Positions 46,524-55,731 of a stretch of 64,000 nt of DNA are shown in pieces; within the stretch, counting starts at the first letter, position 1, and each line of letters starts with the position of its first letter. The DNA comes from Chryseobacterium sp. T16E-39 (lineage in GTDB: Bacteria > Bacteroidota > Bacteroidia > Flavobacteriales > Weeksellaceae). The DNA is taken from NCBI RefSeq assembly GCF_002216065.1, contig NZ_CP022282.1, positions 3,596,001 through 3,660,000 of the forward strand. Direction: 5' to 3'. The position numbers and the translations under genes are program-made. The notes beneath the pieces were generated by a model. It was given only the letters and a program-made list of their open reading frames with translations, was not told where the DNA came from and made no database searches.

Positions 46524-48059
46524 TTATGGCATTTTGAACCCTTTGGTATACATTCTTCCGTATTCATCTACAAACTTCACCTGAACATTCCCCTGGTATT
46601 TTTCCAGAGTTTTTTCAACATCTTTTTGTGAATTTACCGGCTTGCCATTTACTTCTATGATAATATAATTGTCTACAATGCCTATTTTAGCCATTTCACT
46701 TCCTTCAGATACATTTTTGGCGATAACACCACTGTTTAACCCATAGCTTGTTTTGAATGAATCGCTAAGAGGTTCAAATTCTGCTCCTATTTTTTCTGTA
46801 ACGCTTAAATCAGCCTTGGTTCTTGTAGAAGTTCCTCCTTTCTGATCCTTCAAAGTCACCGAGGTTACATTTTCCTTACCGTTTCTTGTATAGGTTACCT
46901 GAACTTTATCACCAGGACGTTTGCTTCCTACTGCCATTGAGAGGTCTGCAAAATCCGTAATTGAAGTTCCATCTATTTTTGTAATAATATCTCCGTTTTT
47001 AATTCCGGCATTCTCCGCACCGCTATTATCGGTAACTTCTGTAACGTATACCCCGGAACCTACTTTAAGATTAGCTTTCTTCTGTTTGTTGTACATGGCT
47101 ACCTGCTGATCATCTGAAAGATCTAAAGAAGCCACTCCTAAGAATCCTCTTTGTACAATTCCAAATTTCTTAATGTCTTCAACAATTTTTCTTGCCAGGT
47201 TAGCTGGGATGGCAAATCCATAGCCTTGGTAATAACCTGTTGTAGATTGTATAGCGGAGTTGATACCAATTAAATCTCCATTTGCATTAACCAGTGCTCC
47301 ACCAGAGTTTCCTGGGTTGATTGCTGCATCCGTCTGGATAAAGCTTTCAATTGGGTTGGTCGCTTTTCCTTGGGAACCTAAAATACCAATACCTCTTCCT
47401 TTTGCTGAAACAATACCGGCAGTAACCGTTGAATTCAATCCAAGAGGATTTCCAACCGCCAGAACCCATTGACCCACTTCTATATTATCTGAATTAGCAA
47501 AATTCAGGTAGGGTAATCCCTTTTCTTCAATCTTTAATAAGGAAATATCTGTATTGGGGTCTGTTCCGATCAATGTGGCGATATATGCCTTTTTATTGCT
47601 TAAAACAACTTCCAGCTTATTGGCCCCCGCCACTACGTGGTTGTTGGAGATAATATATCCGTCCGGAGAGATGATAACTCCAGATCCCATTCCTGATGGC
47701 ATATTTTCCGGAGCTTGTTGCTGCTGCTTCTGTCTTTGTTGGCCATTTCCTCTTCCTCCAAATGGATCGCCGAAGAAAAAGTCAAACAAATCCTGCTCGG
47801 ACGCTCTGCTCGATGTTCTTGTTTGATAATTTTTAATGGTAACTACTGCTGGAACCGTTGTTTTTGCAGCTTTCACAAAATCATCTCCTGTTGTTGCCGT
47901 ATTCATTCCTACGAATGAAGTATTGGCTGCAGAAGTAAAATAAGACTGGTCACCATTATTGGCAGTATGACCAAAGTATTGTATCGTGCCAACGGTAGTA
48001 GCTCCTGAGATAACTCCTACTACAGCAAATGGTAATAGTTTTTTTAAAGTACTCTTCAT
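46524..48059 (-). CDS. degP: Do/DegQ-family periplasmic serine protease (HtrA)
   Basis: A 511-residue protein with an N-terminal signal/anchor (FAVVGVISGATTVGTIQYFG). The trypsin-like domain has His in IISNNHVV, Asp in DPNTDISLLKIE and Ser in NPGNSGGALVNANG. Two PDZ domains follow (about residues 290-400 and 415-505). A Gln-rich insertion (GRGNGQQRQKQQQQAPENM) sits in the LA loop. It degrades or refolds damaged envelope proteins. TAAATTTG on the minus strand (48114-48107) is a likely -7 box. Confidence 0.94.
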   Translation of the reverse strand: MKSTLKKLLPFAVVGVISGATTVGTIQYFGHTANNGDQSYFTSAANTSFVGMNTATTGDDFVKAAKTTVPAVVTIKNYQTRTSSRASEQDLFDFFFGDPFGGRGNGQQRQKQQQQAPENMPSGMGSGVIISPDGYIISNNHVVAGANKLEVVLSNKKAYIATLIGTDPNTDISLLKIEEKGLPYLNFANSDNIEVGQWVLAVGNPLGLNSTVTAGIVSAKGRGIGILGSQGKATNPIESFIQTDAAINPGNSGGALVNANGDLIGINSAIQSTTGYYQGYGFAIPANLARKIVEDIKKFGIVQRGFLGVASLDLSDDQQVAMYNKQKKANLKVGSGVYVTEVTDNSGAENAGIKNGDIITKIDGTSITDFADLSMAVGSKRPGDKVQVTYTRNGKENVTSVTLKDQKGGTSTRTKADLSVTEKIGAEFEPLSDSFKTSYGLNSGVIAKNVSEGSEMAKIGIVDNYIIIEVNGKPVNSQKDVEKTLEKYQGNVQVKFVDEYGRMYTKGFKMP

Positions 48060-48446
48060 TGTATATCTTCTTTTATTTTATTAATTAATTTAGGTTTTAA
48101 GGTAAACAAATTTAATGCTAAATAGGTATGCAATTAGCATGAAGTGTTTCAACTTTAACTAAAATTTAACAGCAATTGCGATAATTTATGTATTATACTA
48201 TAATTCCTGAAATCACAGTTAACGAACCTTAAAATAATATTAAAGACAATATGACCTATGCCCGGTTGTATTGTCATAAAGTTAAAGAATAATACCCGAT
48301 TATCAGATGTAATTCATGCCGAATAACATGAAATGCCAGATTGTTTATCCATTAATGTACAAAGCTCTGAATTCTCCTGCCAATGTACCCAATTGAAAAA
48401 TGCTTATATTTGCAAAAATATTTTTCTCACTTAAAACGTTTATAGC
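48060..48446. other. Divergent promoter region of degP and trhO
   Basis: A 387-bp spacer. TAAATTTG (48114-48107, minus) with TTG 16 bp away fits a degP promoter. TATATTTG (48405-48412, plus) fits a -7 box for trhO, though the nearest TTG is too close. No gene is seen. Confidence 0.55.
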
Positions 48447-49817
48447 ATGCAACTGTATAACACCTTAAGCGCAGAAGAAAGAGCTCAACTTATTGATGAA
48501 GCTGGTAAGGAACGTCTTACATTGTCTTTCTATGCGTATGCCAAAATTGAAGATCCCAAAAAATTTCGCGATGAATTATTTATAGCCTGGAATGCATTAG
48601 ATGCCCTTGGCCGTATATATGTTGCACATGAAGGAATTAATGCTCAGATGAGTGTGCCTGCGGATCAATTTGAAAATTTTCGCGATACGCTAGAGGTTTA
48701 CGATTTTATGAAGGGAATCCGTTTAAATGTAGCTGTTGATCAGGATAATCACTCTTTTTTAAAATTAACCATAAAAGTAAGACATAAAATTGTTGCTGAT
48801 GGTTTGAATGATGATTCTTTTGATGTTACCAATAAAGGAATTCACCTAAAAGCGAAAGAGTTTAATAATTTACTTGAAGATCCAAATACGATTGTAGTGG
48901 ACTTTAGAAATCACTATGAAAGTGAAGTAGGACATTTTGAAGGGGCTATTACTCCTGATGTGGAAAATTTCAGAGAAAGTTTACCTATTATAAATGAACA
49001 GTTACAGGATTTTAAAGAAGATAAAAATCTTTTAATGTACTGTACGGGTGGAATTCGTTGTGAAAAGGCCAGCGCATATTTCAAGCATCAAGGCTTTAAA
49101 AATGTTTATCAACTGGAAGGAGGGATTATTGAATATACCCGTCAGATAAAAGAAGAAGGTATAGAAAGTAAGTTTATTGGTAAAAACTTTGTTTTTGATC
49201 ACCGTTTAGGTGAAAGGATTACTGAAGATATTATTTCACAGTGCCATCAATGCGGAAAACCTTGTGATAATCATACGAATTGTTCTAATGATGCTTGCCA
49301 CTTGTTGTTTATTCAATGCGATGAGTGTAAGGCTGCAATGGAAAACTGTTGTTCTACTGAATGTTTGGAAACAATACATTTACCTTTAGCTGAACAGTTG
49401 CAATTAAGAAAAGGATTACAGGTTGGAAATAAGGTTTTTAGAAAAGGAAAATCCGATGCTTTGAAATTTAAAAATTCTGGAGACCTATCCGATAAACCAT
49501 TAGCAAAAGCCGAAACAAAAGATATCCGTAAGAAAATAGCTGTCAAAAAAGTATTGATTGGAAAAGGTGAGCATTACTATTCGAAATCAAAGATTGGACA
49601 GTTTTTAATTGAGAATAAGGAGCTGTCAATAGGGGATAGGGTTTTAATCTCTGGTCCAACAACTGGAGAACAGGAATTTACAATTACTCAGATTTATGCA
49701 AATGGAAACGCTTGTGAAATTGCGAAGAAAGGGGATCAGGTTACTTTTGAAATTCCGTTTAGAATTCGTTTATCGGATAAATTATATCGGATTATAGAAG
49801 CTTCTGAAAAAGTATAA
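48447..49817 (+). CDS. trhO: tRNA uridine-34 hydroxylase TrhO (rhodanese type) with extra C-terminal domain
   Basis: A 456-residue protein. The N-terminal acylphosphatase-like part and the rhodanese domain (about residues 130-240, catalytic Cys in LMYCTGGIRCEKAS) match TrhO/YceA. A cysteine-rich segment follows (CHQCGKPCDNH...CSNDACH...CDECK), likely a zinc site. TrhO usually ends near residue 320-350. Here about 100 more residues are attached (KVLIGKGEHYYSKSKIGQFL, GDRVLISGPTTGEQEFTI), resembling the C-terminal beta-barrel of U32-type TrhP/YegQ. TrhO makes 5-hydroxyuridine at the tRNA wobble position with oxygen; TrhP does so by another route. Confidence 0.88.
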   Translation: MQLYNTLSAEERAQLIDEAGKERLTLSFYAYAKIEDPKKFRDELFIAWNALDALGRIYVAHEGINAQMSVPADQFENFRDTLEVYDFMKGIRLNVAVDQDNHSFLKLTIKVRHKIVADGLNDDSFDVTNKGIHLKAKEFNNLLEDPNTIVVDFRNHYESEVGHFEGAITPDVENFRESLPIINEQLQDFKEDKNLLMYCTGGIRCEKASAYFKHQGFKNVYQLEGGIIEYTRQIKEEGIESKFIGKNFVFDHRLGERITEDIISQCHQCGKPCDNHTNCSNDACHLLFIQCDECKAAMENCCSTECLETIHLPLAEQLQLRKGLQVGNKVFRKGKSDALKFKNSGDLSDKPLAKAETKDIRKKIAVKKVLIGKGEHYYSKSKIGQFLIENKELSIGDRVLISGPTTGEQEFTITQIYANGNACEIAKKGDQVTFEIPFRIRLSDKLYRIIEASEKV

Positions 49818-49897
49818 ACTAGCAATTGTTTTTATAACCGGATAACAAAGTTGTACTTTTGTCCGGTAAGCGTTATTTCTTTAAATATAATTGAATC

Positions 49898-50473
49898 ATG
49901 CTAAAAGCTGAGCTTAGAAAAAAATATATGCAAAAAAGGAAAACCTTGTCTCACGATGAGGTTTTCTTCTTGTCAGAAAGGATTTTTGAAAAATTCGTAG
50001 ATTTTTTTAATCCATTAAGGAATCAGAAAGTACACATCTTTCTTCCCATCGAAAAATTTATGGAGATTGATACCCAAATTTTTGTTAAGTACTTTTTAAG
50101 CCATCATATTCGTGTTTTTGTCCCGAAAGTTGTAGGGCAGCAGCTTATTTCGGTTGAAATATTTTCAGATACTGAATTTGAAATCAATTCCTGGGGGATC
50201 TTGGAGCCTCTTTCTAATAAGGATTCAGGAGAGCTGGGGTTTGATTTTGTTGTCACCCCGGTACTGTATTGTGATCATAACGGTAACAGATTAGGGTATG
50301 GTAAAGGATTTTACGATGGTTTTTTTCAGAACCTGCCTGAGGGATCAAAAAAAATCGGAGTGAATTATTTCAGCCCCGATGAGACGATCGATGATATCTG
50401 GGAAAATGATATCCCTTTAGATTATTTGGTTACACCTACAGAGGTGCTGTCTTTCTTTGCCGGAGAAGAATAA
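49898..50473 (+). CDS. 5-formyltetrahydrofolate cyclo-ligase
   Basis: A 191-residue enzyme with the ATP-binding N-terminal lysines and arginines (LRKKYMQKRKTLS) and the signature NRLGYGKGFYDGFF near residue 131. It converts 5-formyl-THF to 5,10-methenyl-THF with ATP. Its last 52 bp overlap the 3' end of the converging lipoprotein gene. Confidence 0.93.
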   Translation: MLKAELRKKYMQKRKTLSHDEVFFLSERIFEKFVDFFNPLRNQKVHIFLPIEKFMEIDTQIFVKYFLSHHIRVFVPKVVGQQLISVEIFSDTEFEINSWGILEPLSNKDSGELGFDFVVTPVLYCDHNGNRLGYGKGFYDGFFQNLPEGSKKIGVNYFSPDETIDDIWENDIPLDYLVTPTEVLSFFAGEE

Positions 50474-51018
50474 AAATTTAAGAAATAAAATTTAAACTCT
50501 TTTTTAAACTTTATAGGTTTTGAAATAAGAGTATATCGTGCATTTTTTTCAAAGACACCTAATGACCTGTTCTTATCATCGAAATATTCCACATTAAACT
50601 CAGCATAATCAAGAGTATCTTTTTTATAATAATCTTTGTGAACCTGCAGGTTATTTACTTTCACGGTCTTTACCTTCAAACTATCCAATTCTTTAAATAA
50701 TTTCCTAAACGTAAGGCTATCAGGCTTATGGAAGTAGCTTTCCATCTGTGAATAGATTACCGTGTCAATTTCTGTATTCCTTTTTCCTGACAGATATAAA
50801 GTAGATAGGTCCAGGAGCTCCTGTACTTTTTGTTTTGTGATAGAGTTTATAGCCTGCATGCTGTCCATTTGAACAGCAGGATAAGTTTTTGTATTGTTAC
50901 TGTTCCTAAGTTTATCCAGATCACTTACTTCATTTTTTTTGTTGTTGCAGGAAACAAAAGCGATCAGTAAAAGGAGGGCAATTAAAAAATTACTTATTCT
51001 TTTCATCAGTATTTGCAA
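50422..51018 (-). CDS. Hypothetical lipoprotein
   Basis: A protein of about 195 residues with a lipoprotein signal (FLIALLLLIAFVSCNNKKNE). The start may be at 51018 or at 51006. The mature part is charged and helical, ending in beta-like segments (FKKEFKFYFLNFYSSPAKKD). No family is recognised. The start overlaps the end of the upstream membrane-protein gene by 17-29 bp, so they are coupled, and its 3' end overlaps the cyclo-ligase gene tail to tail. Confidence 0.7.
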   Translation of the reverse strand: MQILMKRISNFLIALLLLIAFVSCNNKKNEVSDLDKLRNSNNTKTYPAVQMDSMQAINSITKQKVQELLDLSTLYLSGKRNTEIDTVIYSQMESYFHKPDSLTFRKLFKELDSLKVKTVKVNNLQVHKDYYKKDTLDYAEFNVEYFDDKNRSLGVFEKNARYTLISKPIKFKKEFKFYFLNFYSSPAKKDSTSVGVTK

Positions 51019-52171
51019 TTTTAAATTTAATGGATATTATTTTGCCTTTATCATCTTTCTTCATTTCAATTACCTTGAGGTTTTTTAGAGAGGTGGTAGG
51101 CGTGGTTACCAGCGTGATATATTTCTGTTTATCTAAGGTTTCTATACCATAAGTGTCATTATCGTATACCTGATAAATGACCGCATTATTGCTGATCAGA
51201 TTTTCTAATTGTTTTCTTTTTTGTTTAATGAGTGCAAACTGTTCTTCCGGGTTCCCCCCCTTTACATCTTTTATAGAGAAATAGTAAGCTGCCATTTTAT
51301 AATCATCCGGCTTCATCTCTATCATCTCCTCCTTTGGCGCATTTTCCAGGCTTCTGTTTACGGTAAGAGGCTCGTAGAATGGTGCCGTGATCTGCATTTT
51401 TAGAATTTTATCCTTAGTGGAATACCTGAAACATTCACCAGGATTTATTTTAAATAAAATAGGGGATTCATTTTCTTTAAAAACTTTTATTTCTAAAGTA
51501 TTAATTACAGCAACCCCTCTGTCTGCATCTGTAAAGCAATATTTGTATTCTTTAGAAAAAATTTCGTCTTTAAAACCTAAAACTCCGGTAATGATAATTA
51601 AAACCGATGTGATCATTGCCCAGGCATTCTTTTTTAAGAATTTTTTGTCTGGTTCTGATGTTATTTTTTCAAAGGAAGTTTCAGAATTCTTATTTTTTTC
51701 AATTGATTGATTATCAGTAGTTGATTTTTGTAAATTAGCATTTTCCGACTCTTTTGTAGCCGTTTTTTGTGGCTGAAGATCAGAAGTTGTTACTTGAGGC
51801 AACTGATTGATTGTTTCCTCTAATTCCTGTATCTCTTCATCACTGAGATCTTTCTCATCCAGCAATAATTCTCCCGCAAAAAGATGTTGTTTTTTGAAAT
51901 CATACCAAGAGTCGTAACCCGCATAGATACTCAATAAATTGAGCATGTCAATCCTTGGTAATTTAGTAACTGGGGCATTTTTAAAATAAGTGTAAAATGA
52001 CTTTTCACTGATGTTTCCTTTTGCTTTTTTGCGAAGGTCTTCCTGAAAATAGATAATATCAATCCCCTTCCATTTAGAAATATCATCATAGGAAGGAGTG
52101 TATTCTTCTAGATATTGAGCCTGTACGTCCTTTTTTAGCTGCTCAAAGTGTAATAGATCTAAATCTGTCAA
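50990..52171 (-). CDS. Hypothetical single-pass protein with helix-rich N-terminal domain
   Basis: A 393-residue protein. The N-terminal about 110 residues (KKDVQAQYLEEYTPSYDDIS ... LSIYAGYDSWYDFKKQHLFA) are soluble and helical, of a kind seen beside DNA-binding or signalling modules in Bacteroidota. An acidic/Ser/Thr linker leads to one membrane helix near residue 190 (AWAMITSVLIIITGVLGF), and the rest is periplasmic and beta-rich. The topology is like an anti-sigma or signalling membrane protein, but no family is certain. It is coupled to the lipoprotein gene that follows. Confidence 0.62.
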   Translation of the reverse strand: MTDLDLLHFEQLKKDVQAQYLEEYTPSYDDISKWKGIDIIYFQEDLRKKAKGNISEKSFYTYFKNAPVTKLPRIDMLNLLSIYAGYDSWYDFKKQHLFAGELLLDEKDLSDEEIQELEETINQLPQVTTSDLQPQKTATKESENANLQKSTTDNQSIEKNKNSETSFEKITSEPDKKFLKKNAWAMITSVLIIITGVLGFKDEIFSKEYKYCFTDADRGVAVINTLEIKVFKENESPILFKINPGECFRYSTKDKILKMQITAPFYEPLTVNRSLENAPKEEMIEMKPDDYKMAAYYFSIKDVKGGNPEEQFALIKQKRKQLENLISNNAVIYQVYDNDTYGIETLDKQKYITLVTTPTTSLKNLKVIEMKKDDKGKIISIKFKIANTDEKNK

Positions 52172-52277
52172 GTTTATATAAAGTGATTAAGTTATTGATT
52201 ATCAGTTGTATTTATTTGTAAAATTGTTTTACAAAGGTATTACAATTATTTTTCATAGACAAATTTTCTATCTGCTA

Positions 52278-52285
52278 TACCTTTG
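52278..52285 (+). promoter_or_regulatory. -7 box of the Ala-rich lipoprotein gene
   Basis: TACCTTTG, 69 bp before the start codon. No clear TTG is present at the usual distance. Confidence 0.5.
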
Positions 52286-52354
52286 TCTTGTTCAAATAAT
52301 AGAACGAAAGAAAATTTTATAAAACAATATTAACAAAATTAAATTTAATTTATT

Positions 52355-52696
52355 ATGAAAAAGTCATTATTCGTAGCTGCTATCGCTGCAATCTCTCTAG
52401 TTGCTTGTAAAAAAACTGAAGCTACTTCTACTGAAGGTACTGCTGATTCTGCTGCTGTTGCTGCTACTGATTCTGCTGCTGTTGTAGCTGATTCTGCTGC
52501 TCAAGTTGTTGATTCTGCTGCTACTGCTACTGTAGATGCTGCTAAAGGTGCTGCTGCTGCAACTACTACTGCTGCTGCTGACGCTGCTAAAGGTGCTGCT
52601 GCTGGAGCTGCTGATGCTGCTAAAGGAGCTGCTGATGCTGCTAAAGATGCAACTAAAGAAGCTGCTAAAGAAGTTAAAGACGCTGCTAAAAAATAA
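52355..52696 (+). CDS. Alanine-rich lipoprotein, LEA-like amphipathic repeats
   Basis: A 113-residue protein with a lipoprotein signal (FVAAIAAISLVACKKTEA). Ala, Asp, Lys and Thr/Ser repeats follow, such as AADAAKGAA, ADAAKDATKEAAKE. Almost all Ala codons are GCT, so the DNA is a near-tandem GCT repeat. The repeats predict long amphipathic helices like LEA or Lpp-type proteins; a structural envelope or desiccation role is inferred. It has its own promoter box and terminator. Confidence 0.8.
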   Translation: MKKSLFVAAIAAISLVACKKTEATSTEGTADSAAVAATDSAAVVADSAAQVVDSAATATVDAAKGAAAATTTAAADAAKGAAAGAADAAKGAADAAKDATKEAAKEVKDAAKK

Positions 52697-52719
52697 TTTT
52701 AGCCAGACTAAAATAAAAG

Positions 52720-52744
52720 AACCGTTTCGCTTAGCGAAACGGTT
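52720..52744. terminator. Terminator between the Ala-rich gene and the converging TrmH gene
   Basis: A perfect 11-bp stem (52720-52730 with 52734-52744) and a TTA loop, followed by a T7 run on the plus strand. Confidence 0.85.
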
Positions 52745-52770
52745 TTTTTATGCTTATACTTTTTTAGTGA

Positions 52771-53541
52771 TTATTGTTTCTTTTGTCTTAAAGATTCATA
52801 GCAGGTAATAGCAACCGCATTACTGAGATTAAGGGAGTCGATACTTCCAACCATAGGAATTAATGTGTTTTTCCCTTTTCCGTTCCAGAAATCACTTAAG
52901 CCTGAATGTTCTGTTCCAAACAATATAGCCGATTTCTGAGATAAATCTCTTTTATAAAGGTCTTCAGCGCTCTCATCCATAATGGTGGTGTAAATACCAA
53001 ATTGATTATTTTCAAGAAACTCAAGTGTTTCTTTATTCTCTGCTTGAAATACTTCCATTCCGAAAAGACATCCCACACTTGAACGTATAACATTTGGATT
53101 ATAGAAATCAGCTTTTGTATCAGTGACAATCAATGCATCAATACCAAAGGCTTCACAACTTCTTAAAATAGCTCCTAGATTTCCTGGTTTTTCAATACCT
53201 TCAACGATAATGATTGTAGCATTTTCTTTTGGTTTAAATGAGGATAGTTCAAATTCCCTTGCTTTATAGATTCCTATAATACCTTCCGAACTTCCGCGGT
53301 ACGCTATCTTTTCGTATACTTTATTGCTTACATAATGTATCTTCCCAGTAGAGGGAGCCTCTCCTTTAAAGATATTTTCACAAATAAAGAATTCTATCGG
53401 TTCAAAATCAAATTTTTGTGCCCGCTCATTTTCCTGTTGTCCTTCCACTACAAAAACCTTAGATTTTTTGCGAAATCTATTGTCGGTGAGAAGCTTGGTG
53501 ATATTCTTTATTTTGTCGTTCTGAAAACTTTCTATTAGCAT
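52771..53541 (-). CDS. TrmH/SpoU-family RNA 2'-O-methyltransferase
   Basis: A 256-residue protein with an N-terminal L30-like substrate-binding domain and the SPOUT domain at about residues 105-256. Motif 1 is EKPGNLGAILRSCEAFGID, motif 2 is FGTEHSGLS and motif 3 is IPMVGSIDSLNLSNAVAI. It methylates ribose in tRNA or rRNA; the exact target cannot be told. The CPBP protease gene lies 43 bp upstream on the same strand. Confidence 0.9.
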   Translation of the reverse strand: MLIESFQNDKIKNITKLLTDNRFRKKSKVFVVEGQQENERAQKFDFEPIEFFICENIFKGEAPSTGKIHYVSNKVYEKIAYRGSSEGIIGIYKAREFELSSFKPKENATIIIVEGIEKPGNLGAILRSCEAFGIDALIVTDTKADFYNPNVIRSSVGCLFGMEVFQAENKETLEFLENNQFGIYTTIMDESAEDLYKRDLSQKSAILFGTEHSGLSDFWNGKGKNTLIPMVGSIDSLNLSNAVAITCYESLRQKKQ

Positions 53542-53584
53542 CCTGCAAAATTATGCAAAATTAATGATTGAAGTTCCTTAGTTT

Positions 53585-54352
53585 TTATAAAAGGTTTTTT
53601 CTGGTGATGCTGAATGGTTGCTTTTTGGTTCTTTTATAATACACAATCATAATTACGATCAGGATGAGAGAGAAGAGTTTATATAGGTTCCCAAATGTAT
53701 TTCCCGAAACATTTTCCGAGACATTGAAAATTTCCCAATACAGATTCATAAAGAAATGTACAAACATGGCTATCCAGATATTGAACTCAAACTCGAAATA
53801 GATCCATGCGAAAAATACGGAACCAAGAAAAGTAATTGCAAATATTTCGATAAGTTCTGTTGGGTTTGGGCTTTGATATAAATGCACCTGAGCAAACAAT
53901 AAAGATCCCAGTATTATGGATCCCAGGAAACCCAGTTTTGTGAATCTGAATAATATTCCTATAAGAAAGGCCCTGAATATAATCTCTTCAAAAAAAGCAG
54001 ATGAAACCGTATTGATAAATAAAGATTCAAAGTTTAGCTTAGGGGTGATCTTGAAATGGATCAAATATCCTATAACCATAGGCAATGTTCCTATGAAAGC
54101 AAAAATAAAACCTTTTAGAATGGATTTGTCTAAAGAGAACAGATCTAACATATTGTTTTTAGGCAATAAAATTTTTAAAGTAATAATTAAGGGTATTAAA
54201 GTGATAGAGTAGGCAATGATGTGTGCCAAAGCCTTACTGTGGAAATGTTCTTTTGAGAAATTCTGGATGTTTTTAAAAAAGAACAAGTCAAAAAAATAGT
54301 AGATAAGAAATCCTAGAATAAAAATTGAAAAGAAACGGAAACTTTTGCTCAT
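53585..54352 (-). CDS. CPBP-family intramembrane glutamic endopeptidase
   Basis: About 255 residues with eight hydrophobic segments. The family motif EExxxR (SSAFFEEIIFRAFLIGILF) lies near residue 130, and the second and third motifs follow (LLFAQVHLY and WIAMFVHFFMNLYWE). Members process CAAX-like or other membrane proteins. I chose 54352 over an ATG at 54376 because it gives a clean N-terminus. The target is unknown. Confidence 0.85.
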   Translation of the reverse strand: MSKSFRFFSIFILGFLIYYFFDLFFFKNIQNFSKEHFHSKALAHIIAYSITLIPLIITLKILLPKNNMLDLFSLDKSILKGFIFAFIGTLPMVIGYLIHFKITPKLNFESLFINTVSSAFFEEIIFRAFLIGILFRFTKLGFLGSIILGSLLFAQVHLYQSPNPTELIEIFAITFLGSVFFAWIYFEFEFNIWIAMFVHFFMNLYWEIFNVSENVSGNTFGNLYKLFSLILIVIMIVYYKRTKKQPFSITRKNLL

Positions 54353-54438
54353 GATTTTTTTGTGCAAAAGTGTCATTTTAGATAAGTCTTGTCAAATTAG
54401 TGTGATGAATTACAAAGAAAAGTGACCAATAACAAGCT

Positions 54439-55278
54439 TTAGATTCCAGTTTGCTGTAATTTTGGGATAATTAACGAAATAAAAGTTCTGGAAACCGGAA
54501 TTTCAAAATCAATTTCGGACAGAATTAATTTGTAGCCCTGAGCATTTCCTTTAAGATGCTCAACTTTTTTCAGGTTGACGATATATGAACGGTGACATTT
54601 TTTTATGGAATCAGTTTCAATTTGTTGAAGTAACTGAGATAAACTGGTCCGTAATAATAGTTTTTTTACTCCTTTATCTTCCAAAATATACAATGTACAG
54701 TAGTTTTCCATGGACTGTGCGCATAAAAAGTCCTGTTCGGCAATGGACAGCTTTGTGTTGGCAGTGGAAATATTTAAAAGCCGTTTTTGGGAATCAATTG
54801 AATGGCTGACTAATTGCTGTGAAATTTTTTCTGCCGTATTCTCATGGATTCTTTTTAAGTAAATATATCTTGATAAAATATAAATTGTTGAAATAGGCAC
54901 TCCCAAAGCCAGTGAATAAAGAAGCATATAGAAATAGTTCCCAAAACTAAGCCTTACATGGCTTATAAATAATGAATTATAAAAATAGGAAAGTACAGAG
55001 CCTAGCACTAAAACAAGAATTACTTTCAACAGCTCCGAACTGATATACCACTCCTTAAAGTGAGTGGTTGAAAGATTTAAAACAAAAAAGGAAAATCCAA
55101 AAATAATAGAGTAGGGAAAGAGCAGAAGATACTTATAAGGATCCTGAAAATTTTCTGTTCCAAACGGTTGAAATATGACCAGAAACAGATATACTAAAAA
55201 TCCGGCCCCAAATGAGGAAACCAGAATTTCTTTCAGGGATTCAGATTTTGGATATGGGTGTGATGCAAAAGAAAACAT
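54439..55278 (-). CDS. LytTR-family DNA-binding protein with four-helix membrane domain
   Basis: A 279-residue protein. Its N-terminal half has about four membrane helices (ILVSSFGAGFLVYLFLVIFQPFG, YLLLFPYSIIFGFSFFVL, and two more) and its C-terminal 100 residues form a LytTR domain (CHRSYIVNLKKVEHLKGNAQGY, FEIPVSRTFISLIIPKLQQ). It would regulate genes from the membrane without a phosphoreceiver. No kinase partner lies next to it. A small membrane-protein gene lies 25 bp upstream on the same strand and may be a partner. Confidence 0.85.
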   Translation of the reverse strand: MFSFASHPYPKSESLKEILVSSFGAGFLVYLFLVIFQPFGTENFQDPYKYLLLFPYSIIFGFSFFVLNLSTTHFKEWYISSELLKVILVLVLGSVLSYFYNSLFISHVRLSFGNYFYMLLYSLALGVPISTIYILSRYIYLKRIHENTAEKISQQLVSHSIDSQKRLLNISTANTKLSIAEQDFLCAQSMENYCTLYILEDKGVKKLLLRTSLSQLLQQIETDSIKKCHRSYIVNLKKVEHLKGNAQGYKLILSEIDFEIPVSRTFISLIIPKLQQTGI

Positions 55279-55303
55279 TTGAAGTGCCTTTACATGTTAT
55301 TTT

Positions 55304-55726
55304 TTAGGAAATCCTTTCAGCCGGAGCTTTTTGCGAGGATCTTAAAATGATTACAGATCCAATAAGTAAAGACAAAAAGCTCGTGATCCAAAGATAATAA
55401 CCGGGACCATAGGAGACTATTGGAGATTTGGTGCCTGCCTCATTGACGGTTATCGTCTCCGCGGAAAGATAATAAAGCGACATGCAGATTGCAAAGAAAC
55501 TGAAAACAATTGAAATTTTCACCTGTTTAATCAACAGAAAAAATCCGGCAATAAAAAATAAAGGATTAGCCAACCATGCAGTTCCATCTCCCGTAAGGTC
55601 TGCCCAACCTAACATAAAACAAGCCAGGCCATACATTTCACTGTTTTGGGTATATACTGCCGGGAAGGCAAGAGCAACACTGAAAAGGATAATACTTATG
55701 ATAAGAATCGTATATCGCTTTTTCAT
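55304..55726 (-). CDS. Hypothetical four-helix membrane protein
   Basis: A 140-residue protein with four predicted helices (ILIISIILFSVALAFPAVYT; ANPLFFIAGFFLLI; ISIVFSFFAICMSLYYL; YYLWITSFLSLLIGSVIIL). No family is recognised. It lies 25 bp upstream of the LytTR gene and 5 bp after the stop of rmuC, all leftward, so the three are likely one transcript. Confidence 0.7.
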   Translation of the reverse strand: MKKRYTILIISIILFSVALAFPAVYTQNSEMYGLACFMLGWADLTGDGTAWLANPLFFIAGFFLLIKQVKISIVFSFFAICMSLYYLSAETITVNEAGTKSPIVSYGPGYYLWITSFLSLLIGSVIILRSSQKAPAERIS

Positions 55727-55731
55727 AATAT

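Noticed and set aside
52536..52808. A leucine-rich plus-strand frame
   Set aside because: It is the +1 frame of the GCT repeat in the Ala-rich gene; the Leu runs are a by-product.
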